From contig JARWMV010000001.1 in assembly GCA_030998015.1 (NCBI GenBank), positions 434,001-498,000 of the forward strand: DNA of 64,000 bases, given 5' to 3'. The notes under the pieces are model-generated. The model did not search any database. It had not been told where the DNA came from and was given only the letters and a program-made list of their open reading frames with translations. The DNA is from Ceratorhiza oryzae-sativae. Taxonomy: Eukaryota > Basidiomycota > Agaricomycetes > Cantharellales > Ceratobasidiaceae. This document shows, in pieces, positions 45,505 through 59,088 of this stretch. The stretch's first letter is position 1. Each line of letters starts with the position of its first letter. The translations under genes were made by a program, and so were the position numbers.

Positions 45505-46909
45505 ATCAGAGGGGTTATTGTGAGGTCAAGCCATGCGACCAAATGTGTTTTATAGGGAAGTATCACGAAGTCGAACGCCAAATGAGAATAATCGGGAAGG
45601 CTGGCCAACCCCAAGCTGAGATATTTCAAGTACTACCGAATGACAAGAGAGAACGCGTAGGAAGCGATGTCTGATTTTGATGCGAGCAGGTTCGGGTGGG
45701 TAAGAAGAAACATTTGCCCAGGCGAACGAGTGACAAGCGTGCCGAGTGTGAGTGTCTGGATCACAAACTGCAACCAAACACAATATTGTGATTGAATGAC
45801 AATCGTTTCTTGGATCCAATTAGCATGGTGCATTTGGGGCCGAAGTTACCTGTTTCGGGTGATCCCCAGAAAGCCCAGTTTGGTTCTGCCACGGCCGAGA
45901 TGGCCTCCACGCCACCGATGAGTGGGGTGCCTGAGAATGACTCGTGAAAGTGGGGACCGCCAGGGGGCGTGAGCCGCGGGCTTTGCGCGTGAAGAAAATT
46001 GGGAGCTAAATATGTAATGCATTAATCTGGAAATGAATTGGGGGCCGTCTCGGTTCACTGATGCGTTGGCAGAGTGTTGAGTGAAACTGGAGTAAATCAA
46101 TCATAGTGATGGTTAGAGCCGGCGGGTATAACCGGTGCCAATCAATGGTGCATATGAGCTATGTCGCGATCAGAAGGCGGGGTGTAAATATGGTAATATA
46201 CCTGTATTAGTGGTTACAATAAAACTTGACGTCGCCAGGTGATTCGCGAGTTGCTTGAAGGCGAGACGCCTGACAAAGAGGGATATCGTTCCCCATGAAG
46301 ATGATAGAACCACTTTACGAGACTGCACAGAGCTGTTTTAGCAAAAAAGAATAGTGTGCGTCGCAAAGACACTCGTTAAATATCTATTCCGATAGGTGTA
46401 GGTGATAGCCGAAGCATATACAAGTGGCAAGCTCATTGGAGTATTGCTCCTTGGCCTTTGCCTCCAGGAGAAGGAAGGTTCACGGGATTTCAGAATCTTA
46501 CGTAGTATGGTTAGGTGCTAGCGGGGAGCACCAAACGGCCTCATATTAGGAGAGCCAAGAGCCTGCAGCCCGTGTGGAATATCGGGGGAGAGGGCTATGG
46601 GACTACATTTGTCTTGAATACATTGAAGGGGAGCCTCGCTTTGGATAAGAACTCAGTGAATACTAGCTGTCGGCAGGTGAAGATGTGGGGTGGGGTATGG
46701 GCCTCGAACTAGTGCTGGATAGCAGATGGTGATTCTCGCCAGGTGTTGCGATCGTTGCCAACTGATACTGGGATGGATTGTTGATATATGTTGGGACCCG
46801 GGGAGGGGGCTGTGCTCAGTGTGTCATAATCATCTGGGGCGTCGCTTGACTTTGATTCCCACAAGGCAGACGTCAACAGGCAAATAGCCGTGCGTGAGCC
46901 AATAATCAG
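45505..46909. other. Divergent intergenic region, 1.4 kb
   Basis: It lies between the starts of the GH5 gene and the myosin gene. No conserved frame was recognised. The inferred myosin start codon is at its right edge. Confidence 0.45.
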
Positions 46910-49900
46910 ATGGTGAACTGTCCGATAATTCGTCCGATTTAATTCAGCTAACATATGGATAGGCTCCGTCGAAGAAAGCAGGAAAGAAAGGCGCAGCTGC
47001 CGCAGCCGCGCCAAAGAAAGGCGGCGCGGCCAAAGTGCAGAAGGTGAGGATCCAAGTCTCATACGCGTCTTCCTAGAGGATAACACGTATTTCTTGCAAC
47101 TAGGCGGATTGGAAAGAAGGTTTCAAGAAGAAGCAGGCTGGTGTTTCCGACATGACTCTACTCACGACCATCAGCAACGAGAGCGTGAACGAAAATCTTG
47201 AGAAACGATGGAAGAACGGCGAGATTTATACGTATATCGGACAGGTACTTATATCCGTGAATCCGTTTAGAGGTATGTTTGTCGGGCTGGGCTTCGGTTA
47301 CGCGTCGTCTGACTCTGCCCTAGACCTGGGCATCTACACCGAGGCCGTCTTAGAATCATACAAGGGCAAAAACCGTTTAGAGGTCCCACCACACGTGTTT
47401 GCGATTGCGGAGTCATCCTACTACAACATGAAAGCTTACAAGGAGAACCAATGCGTTATCATCTCTGGAGAGTCTGGCGCAGGCAAGACCGAGGCGGCAA
47501 AGCGCATCATGCAATATATAGCAGCAGTATCCGGAGGACAGGACTCTAGCATCACGGAAATCAAGGAGATGGTTCTTGCGACAAATCCACTATTGGAGAG
47601 CTTTGGATGTGCCAAGACTCTCCGAAACGACAACTCTAGTCGACATGTGAGTCTAATAAGAGAGGGGAAAGTGCTGTGCTGATCATCAAGTTAGGGAAAG
47701 TACCTTGAAATTATGTTCAATTCTAATGGAGAGCCGATCGGCGCGCAGATTACCAACTACCTTCTTGAAAAGGTAAATAGCTCCCCCCCCCCGGGTTTTT
47801 GAATCTAATTAATATGATGATTGAATAGAATCGCGTTGTCGGGCAAATCAACAACGAGCGCGACTTCCACATCTTTTACCAGTTTACCAAGGGCGCTTCA
47901 GATCAACAGAGGGGTGCGTAGCAACTGTGTAAACCCGTGTTTACGTGTTACGCCTGCTAAATATAGCTTACAGAGACATACGGCCTACAAGGACCCGAAG
48001 CTTATACTTATACCAGTCGCAGCAATTGTCTCAACGTTGCATCCATCGATGATCTTAAGGACTTCAAAGATACCTTGGTAGGAATTGCAGTGTGATATTC
48101 GTGGTGGTGCTGATCATTTGAACGCTATAGCAAGCGATGAATGTCGTTGGACTGACTGCCGAGGAACAGGCGGATATATTCCGGATGCTTGCCGCGATCC
48201 TTTGGCTTGGAAATGTCCAGTTTGTGGAGGATGACGGCAGCGGATCGCAGATCACCGATACGGGCGTGACGGTGGGCATCCTCAACCCATAAACCCATCA
48301 CCCAAGCTCACGAAAACCCCTAGGATTTCGTTGCATACCTACTTGAGGTTGATGCTGCAACTGTATCCAGGGCCATGGTAACGAGAACGGTGGAGACGCA
48401 ACGCGGTGGAAGGAGAGGTGAGCGCGATTTATGTAATTGGGGGTTTACAAGCTGATTGGGTTTCGCTAGGCTCTGTTTATGATGTCCCCCTCAATCCCGC
48501 TCAGGCTGCTTCGGGGAGAGATGCTCTTGCCAAGGCTATTTATAACAACTTGTTTGAGTGGATTGTTTCGCGCGTCAATATTTCTATGAAGCCTCGACAG
48601 GCGACGGCCCAAGTGATCGGTGTGCTCGACATTTATGGCTTCGAGATCTTCCAGGGTGAGTCTATTCCTATCTACAGACGTTTGTGCTAATAAGGAATCT
48701 CCAATCAGATAACAGCTTTGAACAGCTTTGCATTAACTATGTCAACGAAAAGCTGCAGCAAATCTTCATCGAGTTGACCCTCAAGACCGAGCAAGAAGAA
48801 TACGTCCGCGAGCAGATCAAATGGACTCCTATCAAATACTTCAACAACAAGATTGTGTGCGATCTCATTGAGGAACGTCGCCCCCCAGGCATTTTCGCTG
48901 CTCTCAACGATGCCACGGCTACCGCGCATGCCGACCCGGCAGCTGCTGACAGCTCGTTCATACAACGGTCTGCTGCCCTCGCGTCTAATCCCCACTTTGA
49001 ATCGCGCGGCGGACAGTTCTTGGTGAAGCATTATGCGGGAGATGTGCTCTATACTGTGTCTGGAATGACTGACAAGAACAAGGACGCCCTCGTCAAAGAT
49101 TTGACCGACTTGATCGCGAGCTCTGGCAACCAGTTCTTGCAAACTCTGTTCCCCGATCGTCCGGACCCTAACAGCAAGAAGCGTCCGCCGAGTGCTGGTG
49201 ACAAGATCAAAGCCAGCGCTGGGGCTTTGGTCGAGAACCTGATGCGCGCACAACCAGCCTACATCCGCACAATCAAGCCGAACCAGAATCGTAGCGCAAC
49301 CGAGTATGACACCAAGGCAATTTTGCATCAAATCAAGTATCTGGATTACAAGAGAATATTCGTGTACGACGAGCTGGTTTTGCGTACAGGAATACTTTCG
49401 AGAAGATGGTTGAGCGGTACGTCGATCGGTGAATATACGGTGGTTCGGTTGATTCGATGTTCGCGGTTCAGGTTCTATTTGCTCTCGCCCGCTACATCCT
49501 ATGCCGGAGAATATACCTGGACTGGAGACGCACGGTCTGGATGTGAGAAGATCTTGACGGATGTCGGTATAGCAAAAGAGGAATGGCAGATGGGTGTCAC
49601 AAAGGCTTTCATCAAGAATCCGGAAACGGTGATTTTGTTCAACCTGGTTGCTTATCGGCTACTGATGATTGTTCGTTTAGCTTTTTGCACTTGAGACTAT
49701 GCGCGATCGGTACTGGCATAACATGGCCGCACGTATCCAACGCGCCTGGCGCAACTACTTGCGCTACAAGAACGAGGCTGCAGCTCGCATACAAAGGTTC
49801 TGGAAGAATAACAAGGAGGGCATCGCGTACGCAGAGACTCGTCAGTATGGACACGAGATTCTGGGTGGAAGGAAGGAGCGTCGCCGATTCAGCTTGCTGA

Positions 49901-51889
49901 GCTATCGTCGGTTCATGGGCGATTATTTGGATGTCGGCGGTAAGAATGCTCTAGGTGAAATAATCAAAGATGCTTGCGGGATTGCCAGTAGGTATCTTGA
50001 AATAGCCTGTGGCCTGCCGATGCTAAAGGTTTTACACTAGCCGGAGAAACAGTCCACTTCAGCAGTAGATGCCAGCTTTTGGTCTCGAAGCTAGGTCGTT
50101 CTAGCAAGCCTTCCCCTCGGTATATTGTTCTGGTAAGTCTTAGCCGTGCTATATATTGATCTGGTGGTTGAATTTGATTGTAGACGGAGAAGGCTGTATA
50201 TTTGGCTGTCACGAATGCAAAGGATGGCCGAATCGCCACTACGCTTGACCGCAAAGTTCAACTTGTTACTATCCGGACCGTGGCCATGTCGAACCTGAGA
50301 GATGATTGGATCGTGAGTCGGGTATCTGTTGCGAGCATATATTTACTAAACAACTCGTTCTAGGCCCTGAATGTTAACGTTTGTGAAGAGGGGGATCCAG
50401 TGATCAGTTTGGAGTTCAAGACTGAATTTGCTGCAACCTTGATGCGGCTAACCCGAGGACAGACAAACTTGCTGATTGGTCCGACGTACGCCAATGTTCA
50501 AAAGTCATAGAATCCTTTCTAACAATCTTGCACAGAATCGAATATGCGAAGAAAAAAGAGAAGAAGCAGATTATCAAATTTGTCAAGGACGAGACTATCC
50601 CGCGCGATGATGTGTACAAGAGTCATGTTGTGCACGTTCCGTCTGGAGAACCCCCGAACAGCGCCTCTCGGCCTCCTGCAAAGCGCAAACCGGGCGTGGT
50701 ACGACCAATTACTCAAGGGAAGCTGTTGCGCAAAGGTGGTCCCTCAGGACCTTCCAACGTGAGTTCGTGCATGCGGTTTCGTGGAATACTTACGCATATA
50801 GCTACGTAACAGGCATCCCGCCCCGCTCCAAAGCCCAAGCCAGCACCTCGGCCTCTTCCGGGTCAAGGTGCGGCAGCAGCGTCTCCGGTTGCTGCGGCCG
50901 TTGCATCTCGGGTTCCGCCACCTCCGTCTCGTGCTCCTGCGCCTCCGCCGCCACCGCCGCCACCCGCCGAGCCCGAAGTGCCCATGGTCAAAGTTTTATA
51001 CGATTTCGCCGGACAACCAGGAGAGCTCTCATTGACTAAGGGAGAGATGCTTGAGCTCGTCGAAAAGGACAAAGACGGTGCGCTACCGGGGCGACTGGTT
51101 GTTGCCGCCCAAACCGCTAACTCGACTCAACAGGGTGGACGCTCGTCAAAAAGAACGGAAAGGACGGATGGGCACCTACTAACTATCTTGAGATTGTTCC
51201 ACCAAAACCCAAGCCTGTTCCCGCTGCCCCACCTCCACCGACTCGGCGAGTGGTACCACCGCCTGCTCCTACTCCGGCCGCTGCACCTACACCTGTTGTC
51301 GCTCCCAAGCCAGCGATAGGTGGCGCAAAGCCTATCGTGCCAAAGTCTGTCGCAGCGGATGCGAGCGCTAAGCCAGTCTCAGTGTTCCCCGGCATGGGAG
51401 GAGGATCTGGACCGACACCATGGAAAAAGACGCCAGCCCCTACCGGGAACAGCGACGCTCAGCCATCCTCCCGGCCGTCGTCCGGCTTGGGTGGTGGTGC
51501 CCCGCCTCCACCGCCTCCTCCCCCTCCTCCTGGAGCCGGAACTCGGCCCGTTCCCACCCCAGGAGGCGCACGGGCAGTTCCGCCTCCTCCTGGCCCAGGC
51601 GGACGAGCTGTTCCCCCCAAGCCGCCTGCGATAGGCGCTAAACCTGCTATTGCCCCTAAACCTGCTGGTGCTGGTGCTCCCAAGCCAGCGCCAACTGGGA
51701 AACCACCTGTGCCAGTTGCACGACCCGTTGCTTCCACCGCCTCGCCTCGTATTGGTACTGTAAAGCCAGCAGAGACGCCGCCAGGACAGATGAGTTTGGC
51801 CGAGATGGTAAGTGTATCCCAAGTATCCAGGTCTCGCACGCTAAACCCCTTGATCTGTGTAGTTGGCCAGGCGAGCAGGAGCTCAATAG
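46910..51889 (+). CDS. MYO1: Class I myosin with SH3 domain
   Basis: Fungal myosin I drives actin-based endocytosis at the plasma membrane. Exon 1 seems to be only the ATG (46910-46912). A 50-base intron with a CTAAC branch site then leads to [10 protein letters not shown]. Motor motifs are the P-loop [10 protein letters not shown], switch I NDNSSRHGKY, switch [10 protein letters not shown] and the TEDS-site region [10 protein letters not shown] with a Ser. One or two IQ motifs follow ([29 protein letters not shown]). Next are the TH1 membrane-binding tail ([16 protein letters not shown]), a Pro-rich TH2 part, an SH3 domain ([33 protein letters not shown]) and a long Pro-rich end closing [14 protein letters not shown]. 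One base is missing near 49343: GGG for GG restores [20 protein letters not shown]. About fifteen introns otherwise join in phase. Confidence 0.94.
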
Positions 51890-52146
51890 ATTGTCTCACA
51901 TAGTTTGCTTGTTAGATACAAAATATACATGATTAATTTCACAAAGCTGAGGCCAGTGGGCGACATAGTATATATTGGGATTAAACCACCAAGATGGTCA
52001 CATGGTATTTGTTCTGGAAGAAAAAACAACAGTACTGGTCGTAATATGGCATCGTGATTATTCGTAAGAATGATGTGTTGAATACAACCAATCGTACAGT
52101 TTAACACAAGAAAGACTCCTTCGAAGCAAAACACCGAACAAGATAC

Positions 52147-54850
52147 TTACAGCTTAAGCTTCTTACTATCTCTCACAGCCGTATCCTCTTTGCCAGTCTT
52201 GACACCATTCTTCTCCTTCTTTTCTCCTTTACCGATGACTGTTACGCCTTTGCCGCTCTTGACTAAGTTGTTCATCGCCTGATTCTTAGCCTCCTTGACT
52301 GATCTCGGCTTGCTTTGGCCAGCAAATTTGCCCACGGCGTCAGAGAGCGTATCGCGTTGCTTGCGACGCTTTTTACGTTCTTTAGACCTGATTGCACGCT
52401 TCTCGGACGGCGTGAGTTCGCCGCGGGCGCGTGTGTCGCTAGGACCAGGGGCAAAGATTTCCTCGGGTGCGAGAAGATTGGAGGTGCTAAGAGAGGTGGG
52501 AAGTGCAGACTCAAGAGACGCAGAGGCAATGTTGGACACTGTCGTTATTTGTGCTTTGGGCTATGGTCACAAAAGTCAAAAGCTTGATCTCTGCCGGAAT
52601 CCGATGTACCCACTTGTTTCGGCGTAAAATGAGCATTGCTCAATGCGTCGAGCTTGTAACATATCCCGTCCCAGAGCTCCTCGATCTCCTTGTGCTCTTG
52701 TGCAAGCTTCCCATCCCGGTCATCAATGGGTGCCGCACTGGGGCCCGCACGAGCAGTTGTATACTCGTCTTCGTATATTTGAGCCAAGGATTTCTCAGAT
52801 TGGGTATCTTTGAGCTCAAACATCCGAGATGGGAGGAATGGCTTCGCGTCTACTTCGCGCTTACGCACGACGTCATCGTATCGGCCCTGCGGCTCTATTT
52901 AGCTTCGCCGCGAATATAAATCCGTGGTACGGGCTCACCTCAATGATCCTAGCCTTGATTCGATCCTCCAATTTCTTAACGCTCTCTTCCGTCACGATGG
53001 GCACAACCTTGCCTATATGCTCAAACTCTAGGTCGGCAGCCAGGAGCGCATTTTGAGGTCTGGACCGCGCAGTTGCCTCGCCTTGAAGCATCCATGGTTT
53101 GGCCGCAACATTCTCGGCTTCGAGGGCTTTGATTTCAGCTGCGAGTGCCGCTTGACGTTTTTGATAAGAGGACATCGCTGAAACCCAGAGTTAAAACAAC
53201 AAACTAGCGAGGATGGCGAGTACTCACACGCATCATCTCCGTCTTTAGTGTCGTCCTCAGCGAAAAGGTCCTCTTTTTGTCCCTCATCATCACCCTCGCT
53301 CTCATCTTCCTCGTCGCCGTCATCTTCGTCCGAGCTTTCGCTCTCCTCACTTTCACTCTCGCCTTCAGCATCCGGCTCGTTCATCATTTGACTAGTCAAG
53401 ACAATATCGTCATCGTCCTCGCCTTCAGCCTCTAGCTCTGCCAAAAGACTCGCACGTGTCCGTCGAGACTTGACTTTCCGCACGCGAACCTCCTCATTAA
53501 AGCGGACCCGGGTCGCCCGCTTAGGTGGGCTGGCAACAAGAAGCTTCAGTTTACGCTTTGGCGGCGCTCTCGCCGGTTTAGGCTTCTTAGGTTTTATAGG
53601 CGGAGCAAAGAAGTCGCTGTATTTCGGGTCTTGAAAGGGTGGGGCAAGTCAATACGGCTTCCTGTCGGCTTCGAAGCAGTGGGTTTACGTACCGTTAATG
53701 TCGTCTTCGGTATCTTGAATGTCATTGACGGTCGCAAACAAGTCGACGTCCTCTTCAGATTCGTCATCGTCGTTGAGCGCACCAGAAGATCGGCTTTGAG
53801 CCTCGAGAGCCTCGGTTTCTCGATTAAAGGCGTCGATAGAGAAAAAGTCATCATCTAGGGTGGGATGTGCACTGAAGAAACGTGAGGCGTGGCGTTTCAG
53901 GATCGGCGCGTTTGTCAAATTGGGGCGGGTGGCGCGGCGAGACAAAGGGCGTGACGAGGATTGGAGGTCAATTCAACGCGCCAGGAGCAAGACATTAGAA
54001 TTACTCACCGTCGTTTAGCTGCCTGCTGCGGGTTCTCTGCTCGGTCAAGATCCAAACCGTCGAGGTAACTGCCCTCGGCTACCTCTTCTTCTTCCTCGGC
54101 CTCGTCATCAGACAGCTGCGGGTGGTCCTCGTCCCGGCTTAGCTCCATTGTGGTATCACCGAGATCAGAGTCTCCGTCGCTAATGATATCCTCGTCTTCG
54201 TCCTCTTCATCTTCATCTTCATCTTCATCTTCGTCGTCTTCGTCGTCCGACATGGAATAATCCATCTCGTCCTCGTCAGCGACAAACTCCGCCTCGCTAT
54301 CCTCGTCCTCCTGCATCCCCTCATCACTTTCCTCCTCGTCTTCCTCTTCCTCCTCTTCGATCACAACCTCTGGAGTGACGACCGCATCTAGAATTCCACA
54401 CAGAGGCCCAGTCCGCTGTTCCATACGCTCCCAGAGTTTTACCGCGCCTAGCGACGGATTCCATGGCCCAGCCTTGGGTGTAGGCTTGAAGGACAGCACG
54501 GGCGGCTTCACGGTTTCCTCCCGTTTTCTTTTCTGAGCCCGAGTGGTCGGAGTCTCGATGTCGGGCGAGAGGCCCGACAAGAGCTTGGATATCGGTTTGA
54601 CAGCGGACTTCTCTGCCTCCAGAGCTGTACGAGTAGCCAATCAGCCTCGTGACGGATAAATAGATACGCAAGACTACTCACAAAGCTCGTAGATCATCCT
54701 CGAGGCAGCCAACGCCGCTGTATACATCTCGGTATCGCCTCGTGCGAGAGCCTCGGGAGTGGAATCGACCAGTCGAACGACACGCTCGAGTTCGGTGGGC
54801 AGCGCTGAGGCGTGGGAGCCGGCAGCTGGGACACCGACGCGTCTGCCATT
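52147..54850 (-). CDS. MPP10: U3 snoRNP protein Mpp10
   Basis: Mpp10 belongs to the small-subunit processome that cleaves pre-18S rRNA in the nucleolus. The start is MADASVSQLPAPTPQR at 54850. Long Asp/Glu tracts follow (about 54080-54360 and 53260-53430). The family motifs are DDDFFSIDAFNRETE, DPKYSDFFAPP, NVAAKPWMLQGEATARSRPQ, ARIIE, KSLAQIYEDEYT and WDGICYKLDALSNAHFTPK. A basic C-terminus (LTPSEKRAIRSKERKKRRKQ) ends KKLKL. The introns, including one near 52553-52610, keep frame. At the front the frame slips by one near 54802; one extra C in the sense strand gives PQRLPTELERVVRLVDSTPE, which continues into the next exon. It is convergent with the myosin gene, 257 bases apart. Confidence 0.92.
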
Positions 54851-55556
54851 GTTCGAGTACCCGCCGGGCGTATGTTGTGGTACGAGGCCAGAAGCTAGAA
54901 AAGCTAGTGTTTGGTGCTAAATTTGTTGATACGCCCGCACGTGACCGACGAGACCACGAAAAGCAGTTATGAAGTCTAATTTGGAGCGAAGCGGGCTAGC
55001 CACTTGGATTCTGCCTTGACAACGACGGTATTAGAGACCTAGGTTGGCTTGTCGAGGCAAGATTAAAAGGCGTGTTCGTATGCCGTCCTATCTCGGGCAA
55101 GGAGGACGGAACTCGGAATGTATCTCCGTGACATATCGGAAGCAGGGCAACACATCCCTATTCATACCCCACGCCGCAATAGAGGGCTTTAAACGGCCTT
55201 TTGCAGAGTATCCGGGCGTAGCGCCAAGAAACGTGCGATAAATGGCGCATATACAGCAGGTCACACAATTTCCTTAAATTCACGATTGGCCAACGAAAGG
55301 CTCCAAATCCCTTATCTGAAAGTTACTTTTGACATGGGCATTTTCCAATTTTCTACACAAAAACTAACGTCGATGGTATGAGCTCAACCCGGGAGCAGCT
55401 AGATTTTGGGTGGCCAATAATTTGTCATTCTACTGTGCACCTTACCCCGCCTTCCTGTAAGCCATCTTTTCGGCCAGAGGATTGGTGGACCAATCCCAAA
55501 TTCACCAGCAACGACCATATCCTCATGTTGCACAGGCTGCATACATCTATGACGAA
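54851..55556. other. Intergenic region, nothing recognised
   Basis: It lies between the MPP10 start and the mS35 stop, both on the minus strand. No conserved frame was seen. Confidence 0.5.
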
Positions 55557-56389
55557 CTATACAGCTGTAGGTAACCAAGCCGCAGGGAAGTCATTGATCG
55601 TCGGTCGTTTTGTGTGACCATGGGAATGGCCACCCTGCCGCCTTTTCAGAGTCTGTGCCGTAATATGCCTCGTGTCGAGCGGAATATCTTTGAAAGAATG
55701 GCTTGATGTGTCCTACCCCACTTCTCAGTCGCACACTTGTGCCAATAATAGATGAAATGCATACCTTCGCGTTGCGAATCAGCTCGTCGACCACATCCGA
55801 GCACCACTTGGCGTTCATCCTGACTTGCGGAAACTGCTCGCTCGATATCTTGATGAACCCCTCTTTAGCAAAATCGGACCCCTCGGCCGCTTCCTCAACA
55901 GAAAATCCCGCATCCTTTGGTGGTGTGGGAGACCATCGTACACCTGCTAGGAGCTTGAATTTGTGTATTGCCTGAGGAGTTCCGAGACCGAGCTTCGAAA
56001 CAGGAGCAACAAGCACAGCTTTGTGTTCCGCCGCATGGGGCTCTCCTCCATATGAGAAAGTTCGAATCGAGAGAGGTGCATTTGCGGGGGGAGGTATGAA
56101 CGGTTTTCGGAAAGCTGGAGGCACTAAATAATTGAATGTTTTATTCAAATTTCCCGTGCTCACCTGCAAGTCGTGGCACATCGTACTCGATCAACCTCAG
56201 ATAATGCAGCATCTCTCGTCTCTCCCGAATCAGCCGATGACCCATGCTCGTTGGGTCATTCCCCACTTCAGGACCGATCTTTGCTATATCCCATTTGTTC
56301 TTCACAGCTCTCCTGGCTGCTGCAGACACGGACGTTGAAGTACTGAAGAGCCGAACAGGCCCTGTCCGGCCGAGCTGGATGAGGGACAT
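55557..56389 (-). CDS. RSM24: Mitochondrial ribosomal protein mS35
   Basis: This protein of the mitochondrial small ribosomal subunit begins MSLIQLGRTGPVRLFSTSTS, an Arg/Ser-rich mitochondrial targeting sequence. Exon 1 ends near LIEYDVPRLA. After a short intron comes VPPAFRKPFIPPPANAPLSI and the domain KLLAGVRWSPTPPKD, FIKISSEQFPQVRMNAKWCS and DVVDELIRNAK. Splicing the last intron (about 55694-55744) in phase gives DTSSHSFKDIPLDTRH and a C-terminus FPAAWLPTAV with its stop at 55557. The FKDIPLDTRH segment fits the mS35 ending better than the alternative frame that stops at 55591. No frame break is needed. It is transcribed away from the plus-strand frame at 56585. Confidence 0.85.
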
Positions 56390-56584
56390 CGAAAATGTGA
56401 GATGGGTCACGTGAACACTTCTCGCAAATCACGGGATTCACTTCAACTGAACTTACGGTTTATTGCAAGCGTATTCCTGACAGTAGTTTCCGGGGTTTCC
56501 CGGTCCAGCTAATCTCGTAGTGTACATTTGGTTCCACCAGCGTATTCAACAGGTTGCAAAGTTGAGTTCTTTGCAAACCAAGAT

Positions 56585-56917
56585 ATGTTTCTTCCTCCCC
56601 GACTTATCAGCCTCGAGTATGCTGAAGCGACCCTCAGCCGCGTTATTGCACGACAACCCGTTCAAATCGGCATCCTAGAGACCGCTTTGAAACTCGCAGA
56701 TCTACCTTATTTGCTAGATTTGTCACTTTGTGATTTCAGATTCGCGCAAGCCGTCGCTCAACTCCTTGAGAAACGAAATGTGCAATTCATGCGTGTCATT
56801 TCCAAATCGTATGAGATTAGAGGCCCGGATTGGTTGCTAGATTCTGAAAGATTGGTTCAGCTTCGTGCGCTTCAAAATACTTGTAGGATGTGTTCAGCCT
56901 GCGACTTGCGTAGTTAA
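56585..56917 (+). CDS. Hypothetical protein, possible small gene
   Basis: The frame of about 110 codons starts MFLPPRLISLEYAEATLSRV and includes the helical, Leu-rich ETALKLADLPYLLDLSLCDF. Composition and even residue use look protein-like, and it is divergent from mS35. There is no recognised domain and no signal peptide; the end (CRMCSACDLRS) may be past a missed splice site. Low confidence that it is expressed. Confidence 0.3.
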   Translation: MFLPPRLISLEYAEATLSRVIARQPVQIGILETALKLADLPYLLDLSLCDFRFAQAVAQLLEKRNVQFMRVISKSYEIRGPDWLLDSERLVQLRALQNTCRMCSACDLRS

Positions 56918-59088
56918 GAGCTGCATGTCACGGGTCGATCCGTGCTTTGAAAAGCCTCGGCAGCCGGTACTGGTTGTTGGCGCACTAGCAAGCTACCCTT
57001 TGTCAGATAAAACATATGGACCGCCCACGCTGGTGAGCTATATCGCCTGACGCGATATCGGCGGTGGTGGCCGTTGAGCCGTTGAGCACTGACTGAAATT
57101 GGACCATCTAAGATTTCCGATTGATTACCTCACCCTTGTAAGGTCTTGATACGCGACAAAGATACCCGCTAGATTCCCAGCATTTATGTGTATTCTTTTC
57201 TCCGAGTACTAATGAGAATTCCACGTTCATCCACGAAGTGACTGCCGGGTTGAGGACTGACATCCTGACGCTCTTGGTGAACAAGCGTCGATCGCGTGAG
57301 CTAAGATCGGGCAAGGCGTAGTTGTTATAGGGTGGTACCCATAGATAGAGCAAACATAGCACAAAATATCTGGTAGAAAAGGAAACTCAAGCTATTTAGG
57401 TATGAGGCGTAGAGCAAGGCGCTGGTCTAGGGGTGCATGAAGGGAAGGTGTAAATGAATGACTATAGGCAGATTCGAACAAGTGAGCCGTTGGGTCACAA
57501 TCAGCGTGCACAACACATAGTCCCTTACAGCCCCGAAAGGGTAACCAATCATATACACCCATTGCAGACAACTAGTCTGCCAACAGTTTCGTAAGCGTGA
57601 ACCCAGCACAGGCTTTCCCGAAGCACCCACGTAGTCGCCAGATTACTGACACGACAGCCGGCCTTGTGACACTCGCCCGCATTTACTAAATGAGACTTTT
57701 AACACACAGCTGGCGCCTTGGCCATTTTTTTGCTGAGAACTTCTGAAACAAAACTCCTAAACTGTGGAAGTGCGGCATGAACAAAACAAACGAACAAAAA
57801 CTGGCCAATTCAGGCGAGCTGAAATGACTAGTAATACCAGCCAAGAAGGCTCATGATCGTCTGATTTATCTACGCCGAGTTCAGCTATTTCGTCCTTTTC
57901 AACAGGCTCGGCCTGATCCCGCCGAGCCGGAAAGGGACAGAATCACTGGGAAAAGGAGCATACTGAGACTCGGCCGGATTGGAAACAAACGCGACCAAAC
58001 GATTCGTCTTTATAGAATGTGCGATCATTTGAATTCCAAGTTTGGAGGAGTGGAGTTTATCACGCTGTGCGGACCAAGCTTTATGCTCTACCTTCGTCGA
58101 GTGCTGAAACCTAGCACAATTATTACTCAGGCTATCTAGTGCCTCACTTTTGACAAGGATAGCAGTTCTCAGAAACTCAACTGAACTTTAGTGTGTGGGG
58201 GCCGCGGTGAAACGATCTCTTGCCCTCTACATAATGTAGGTCTCTGTGCGAGAAAAGTATATTTTTTTTCAGGAGTAACGCAAAATGAGGGTTAGAAATA
58301 CAAAAATGCACCTAAACGTGACGCACAAAATTGCTATCGGTACCGAGACTTCACAGGAAAAGCGGACCATGTCGAGCTCCACGGGACCTGTCCAAATTTT
58401 GGCAGAAAAGAAGTGAACTAAATTGAATAGCCGATCTTGAAATGCGCCCACCCACCTACACCGAAAAAATGGCACATCCCGGGTTTAAGGAGGGTTGTCT
58501 CGTAAACTGCTATTTACAATCGTAGTTCATTTTGGTCTTCCAGAAACCGGTAGCATGATTCGTTCGAGCACCCGCATTAATAAGCGTATGTGTTGTTTAT
58601 TCTCTTGCTCTATATCAACTGCATCATTTTATTTAAAAAAATCGATTATATTCCTCAGAAGGATTGAATCCCGCCACCCATGTATAACATAATCATCGTC
58701 CGGTGGCTACTCGTAGCGCCAGAATTACCTAAGTTGCTTCTCCCCTAACCTTTCTGATCTAACCCTCACAGGCTGTCCAATAAGCATCACATTCCCGAGT
58801 TAACTAAGAGCGCTATATAACGTGAATATAGGTCTGGGATTAATCTAGCTGAGTGGCAGACCTTTTCGGTTCGCATCGTGGGCTTGTAGGTTGCGTCATC
58901 CTCACCTCGGACCTTGGAGAGCTTACGACACAATCAAGCTGGCAGGGTGCACGTGCATGAAAGGCAGCCCAGATAAACCTAAGCGAAATATATTCCAACA
59001 ATATGACTCAACTTGAACCATCTCCTGAGCCCTCCGCACGACTAAATCTCAAAGAAATGTAGTTTCTGGCGACCCAGCTCAACCTAAT
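56918..59088. other. Gene-poor region, 2.2 kb
   Basis: No conserved frame, repeat or RNA gene was recognised. It contains the promoter side of the UBP2-like gene at its right end. Confidence 0.5.

Noticed and set aside
54180..54250. Microsatellite-like CATCTT/CGTCTT run
   Set aside because: It codes the Asp/Glu tract of MPP10 on the minus strand, so it is explained by the protein.
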